From positions 1-5,274 of the forward strand of contig JACQJN010000241.1 of NCBI GenBank assembly GCA_016205085.1: DNA of 5,274 bases, in the 5' to 3' direction. Origin of the DNA: Elusimicrobiota bacterium (GTDB taxonomy: Bacteria > Elusimicrobiota > Elusimicrobia > JACQJN01). Below, piece by piece: positions 3,957-5,274 of the stretch. The position numbers and the translations under genes were made by a program. How positions within the stretch are numbered: the stretch's first letter is position 1; the number at the start of each line of letters is the position of its first letter. A model generated the notes under the pieces. It did not search any database, was not told where the DNA came from, and saw only the letters and a program-made list of their open reading frames with translations.

Positions 3957-5274
3957 TTAACGTACCACCGCAAATTTCCCAGTCCTCTTTTGCGCGGAAC
4001 TTCCCGACTTCTCTGCCGTCACCACGTAAAAGTAGATTCCGCTGGGGATATGGTCTTGCCAACGATACTCCGACGCTCCTGAAAAAGCCGCCTCATGAGC
4101 CAGTTGGCCCGAAAGGGTGTATATTTTCAGCTGAATCCGATCCGCGTTGTTGGCCTCTACATGAAAAACGGGGTCCTTTCCCGGAGGAACAGGGTTGGGA
4201 TAGGCATAGACCTCTCCTAAAACCATCTCTCCGGAAGAAGGGACGGCGGCGGACTCAATGAGAGATCCTAGGATGGTGTATATGGAGAAGTGGGTCGTCT
4301 GAGCGCTGACAGTTCTGCTCAATGTATCCACCCTGGATTCCAGGGGTTCCCAGTCCATTTTCAGCGGGTTCCAGTAATGGATTTTTAGATCCTCGTCCCG
4401 GAGGCTCTGGGGCAGGGCGTTCGGGTCGTAGGTCAGCGTGATGGTCACCGGTTTCTCAAACACGGTTCCCGAGGGGCCGTACTCCACTCCCTCCCGGATT
4501 TTTTCCAGATTCTTTTCCTTTAGCCGGTTCTGTTTGGCGGTTTCTTCTTCGGTGGATTCGGATTTTTCGCCCTCTATGGTTATTTCTAATTCTTGATTCA
4601 GGGCGCCATGGGGAATCTCCACTTTGACCTTGTCTTCCCTCTCCACAATCCCGCCTGAGGAGCCGATTTTCGATTTTTTGGGCGGCGGCGGCAGATCGAC
4701 AACCAAGGACGTATCCGGCAAGCCCAGTTTGAGGATGCGGTCATTCTTTCTGTCGGTGATATAAAGATGGCTTAAGGCGTCCAGCGCCACTCCGGAGGGA
4801 TGATGCAGACCCATGGAAGATCCAAACGCCAGGACAGAGTTTTGGAAGGGATCGATTTTGCTAATTCTTTTGTTTCCTCTCTCCGCGATGTAGAGGTATC
4901 CTAAGGGGCTCATGGCGACCCCCCGTGGATTTTTAAATGGCTGTGTCCAAAGGAGAAGTCCCTGGGAATCAAAAGCGAGCAGCCTGTCGTTCTCGGCGTC
5001 TGTGACATACACATGATTGGAGCTGTCCAGGGCGATTCCGAAGGGTTTGGATTCTTCCTCATCCTCTTCCGGCTCTTCCTCGGAAGGATTGGAGGTCGGG
5101 GCTACCTGGTCCAATTTTATTTGAAATAAGAAATTCGCATGGAGATCGAAAACTTGGATGCGATTGTTGTTTTTATCGGCGACCGCGATCCTATCGTGAG
5201 ATACCGCGATGCCGGTGGGTTTGTTGAATTCCCCCGGATTCTTTCCCGGCAAAAATTTTCCCTTTGGATTGGTC
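3957..5274 (-). CDS. NHL-repeat, ZU5-like surface protein with T9SS/FlgD-like C-terminal domain (5'-truncated)
   Basis: The frame is open to the right edge, so the N-terminus, presumably with a signal peptide and more repeats, is missing. A TTG at 5252 lies inside a repeat and is not the start. Counting from it, four NHL (beta-propeller) repeats occupy about 8-45, 68-106, 107-148 and 149-187, each with a P.GIA-like strand, a (Y/V)V.D..N.RI-like core, and a turn. A very acidic insert (56-67) splits repeats 1 and 2. A PPPP-KK linker (188-195) leads to a ZU5-like domain (about 199-329) with GGIVERED, VEIPHGAL and the ending TTHFSIYTILG; a charged, probably helical insert sits at 229-254. Residues 345-431 form a T9SS type A/FlgD-Ig-like sorting domain: YAYPNPVPPG, IQLKIYTLSGQL, GIYFYVV, and terminal TGKFAVVR. 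It is probably a secreted or cell-surface protein with a propeller for ligand or glycan contacts; the ligand is unknown. The barrel gene starts at the base after its TAA stop. Confidence 0.88.
   Translation of the reverse strand, partial: TNPKGKFLPGKNPGEFNKPTGIAVSHDRIAVADKNNNRIQVFDLHANFLFQIKLDQVAPTSNPSEEEPEEDEEESKPFGIALDSSNHVYVTDAENDRLLAFDSQGLLLWTQPFKNPRGVAMSPLGYLYIAERGNKRISKIDPFQNSVLAFGSSMGLHHPSGVALDALSHLYITDRKNDRILKLGLPDTSLVVDLPPPPKKSKIGSSGGIVEREDKVKVEIPHGALNQELEITIEGEKSESTEEETAKQNRLKEKNLEKIREGVEYGPSGTVFEKPVTITLTYDPNALPQSLRDEDLKIHYWNPLKMDWEPLESRVDTLSRTVSAQTTHFSIYTILGSLIESAAVPSSGEMVLGEVYAYPNPVPPGKDPVFHVEANNADRIQLKIYTLSGQLAHEAAFSGASEYRWQDHIPSGIYFYVVTAEKSGSSAQKRTGKFAVVR

Noticed and set aside
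2953..4062. A 369-codon open frame on the minus strand overlapping the barrel gene, the end of the NHL gene and the start of dapA
   Set aside because: It runs out of frame through three recognisable genes. Its product is rich in Arg, Pro and Ser with no coherent domain, as expected of a shadow frame.
5250..5252. TTG as the true start of the NHL protein
   Set aside because: It lies just before a GEFNKPTGIAV repeat core with repeat-like residues continuing to the edge, and no signal peptide follows it. The gene extends past the window.

Overview
The window reads as chromosomal DNA of a Gram-negative (diderm), probably uncultured bacterium. It has about half G+C, a lipid-linked glycan enzyme, a PorV/PorQ-type outer-membrane barrel with a signal peptide, and a secreted NHL-repeat protein with a type IX secretion (T9SS)-like C-terminal domain. 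This combination is typical of the Bacteroidota/FCB group and of candidate phyla such as Omnitrophota or Elusimicrobiota. The phylum assignment is inference only. No rRNA, tRNA, mobile element or CRISPR array is visible.

Layout: two genes on the plus strand converge on three genes on the minus strand. Plus strand, 1-2157: the 3' two thirds of a WecA/MraY-type polyprenyl-phosphate sugar-1-phosphate transferase (cut by the left edge), a 64-base spacer full of small inverted repeats, then a complete FAD-dependent amine-oxidase-like flavoprotein. These two probably belong to an envelope polysaccharide cluster extending left of the window. Minus strand, 5274-2141, in transcription order: an NHL-repeat/ZU5-like/T9SS-like sorting-domain surface protein (its start lies beyond the right edge), a PorV/PorQ-family barrel whose ATG directly abuts the previous stop codon, and, 16 bases further on, dapA (4-hydroxy-tetrahydrodipicolinate synthase). 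The two convergent blocks overlap by 17 bases at their 3' ends (2141-2157), so there is no intergenic terminator space between them. No gene-free stretch exceeds 64 bases.

How they work together: the flavoprotein and phosphoglycosyltransferase fit glycan precursor synthesis at the inner membrane. The NHL protein and the barrel look like a cargo and carrier pair of a T9SS-like export route, translated in tandem. DapA feeds diaminopimelate/lysine synthesis, and its place behind the barrel gene is unexpected. The most notable points are the cargo/PorV tandem, an exact His-Phe-Ser tripeptide (the autoproteolysis motif of PIDD-type ZU5 domains) at the end of the ZU5-like domain, a DapA lacking the residues that bind lysine in the E. 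coli enzyme, and overlapping convergent ends with a possible terminator hidden inside the opposing gene.
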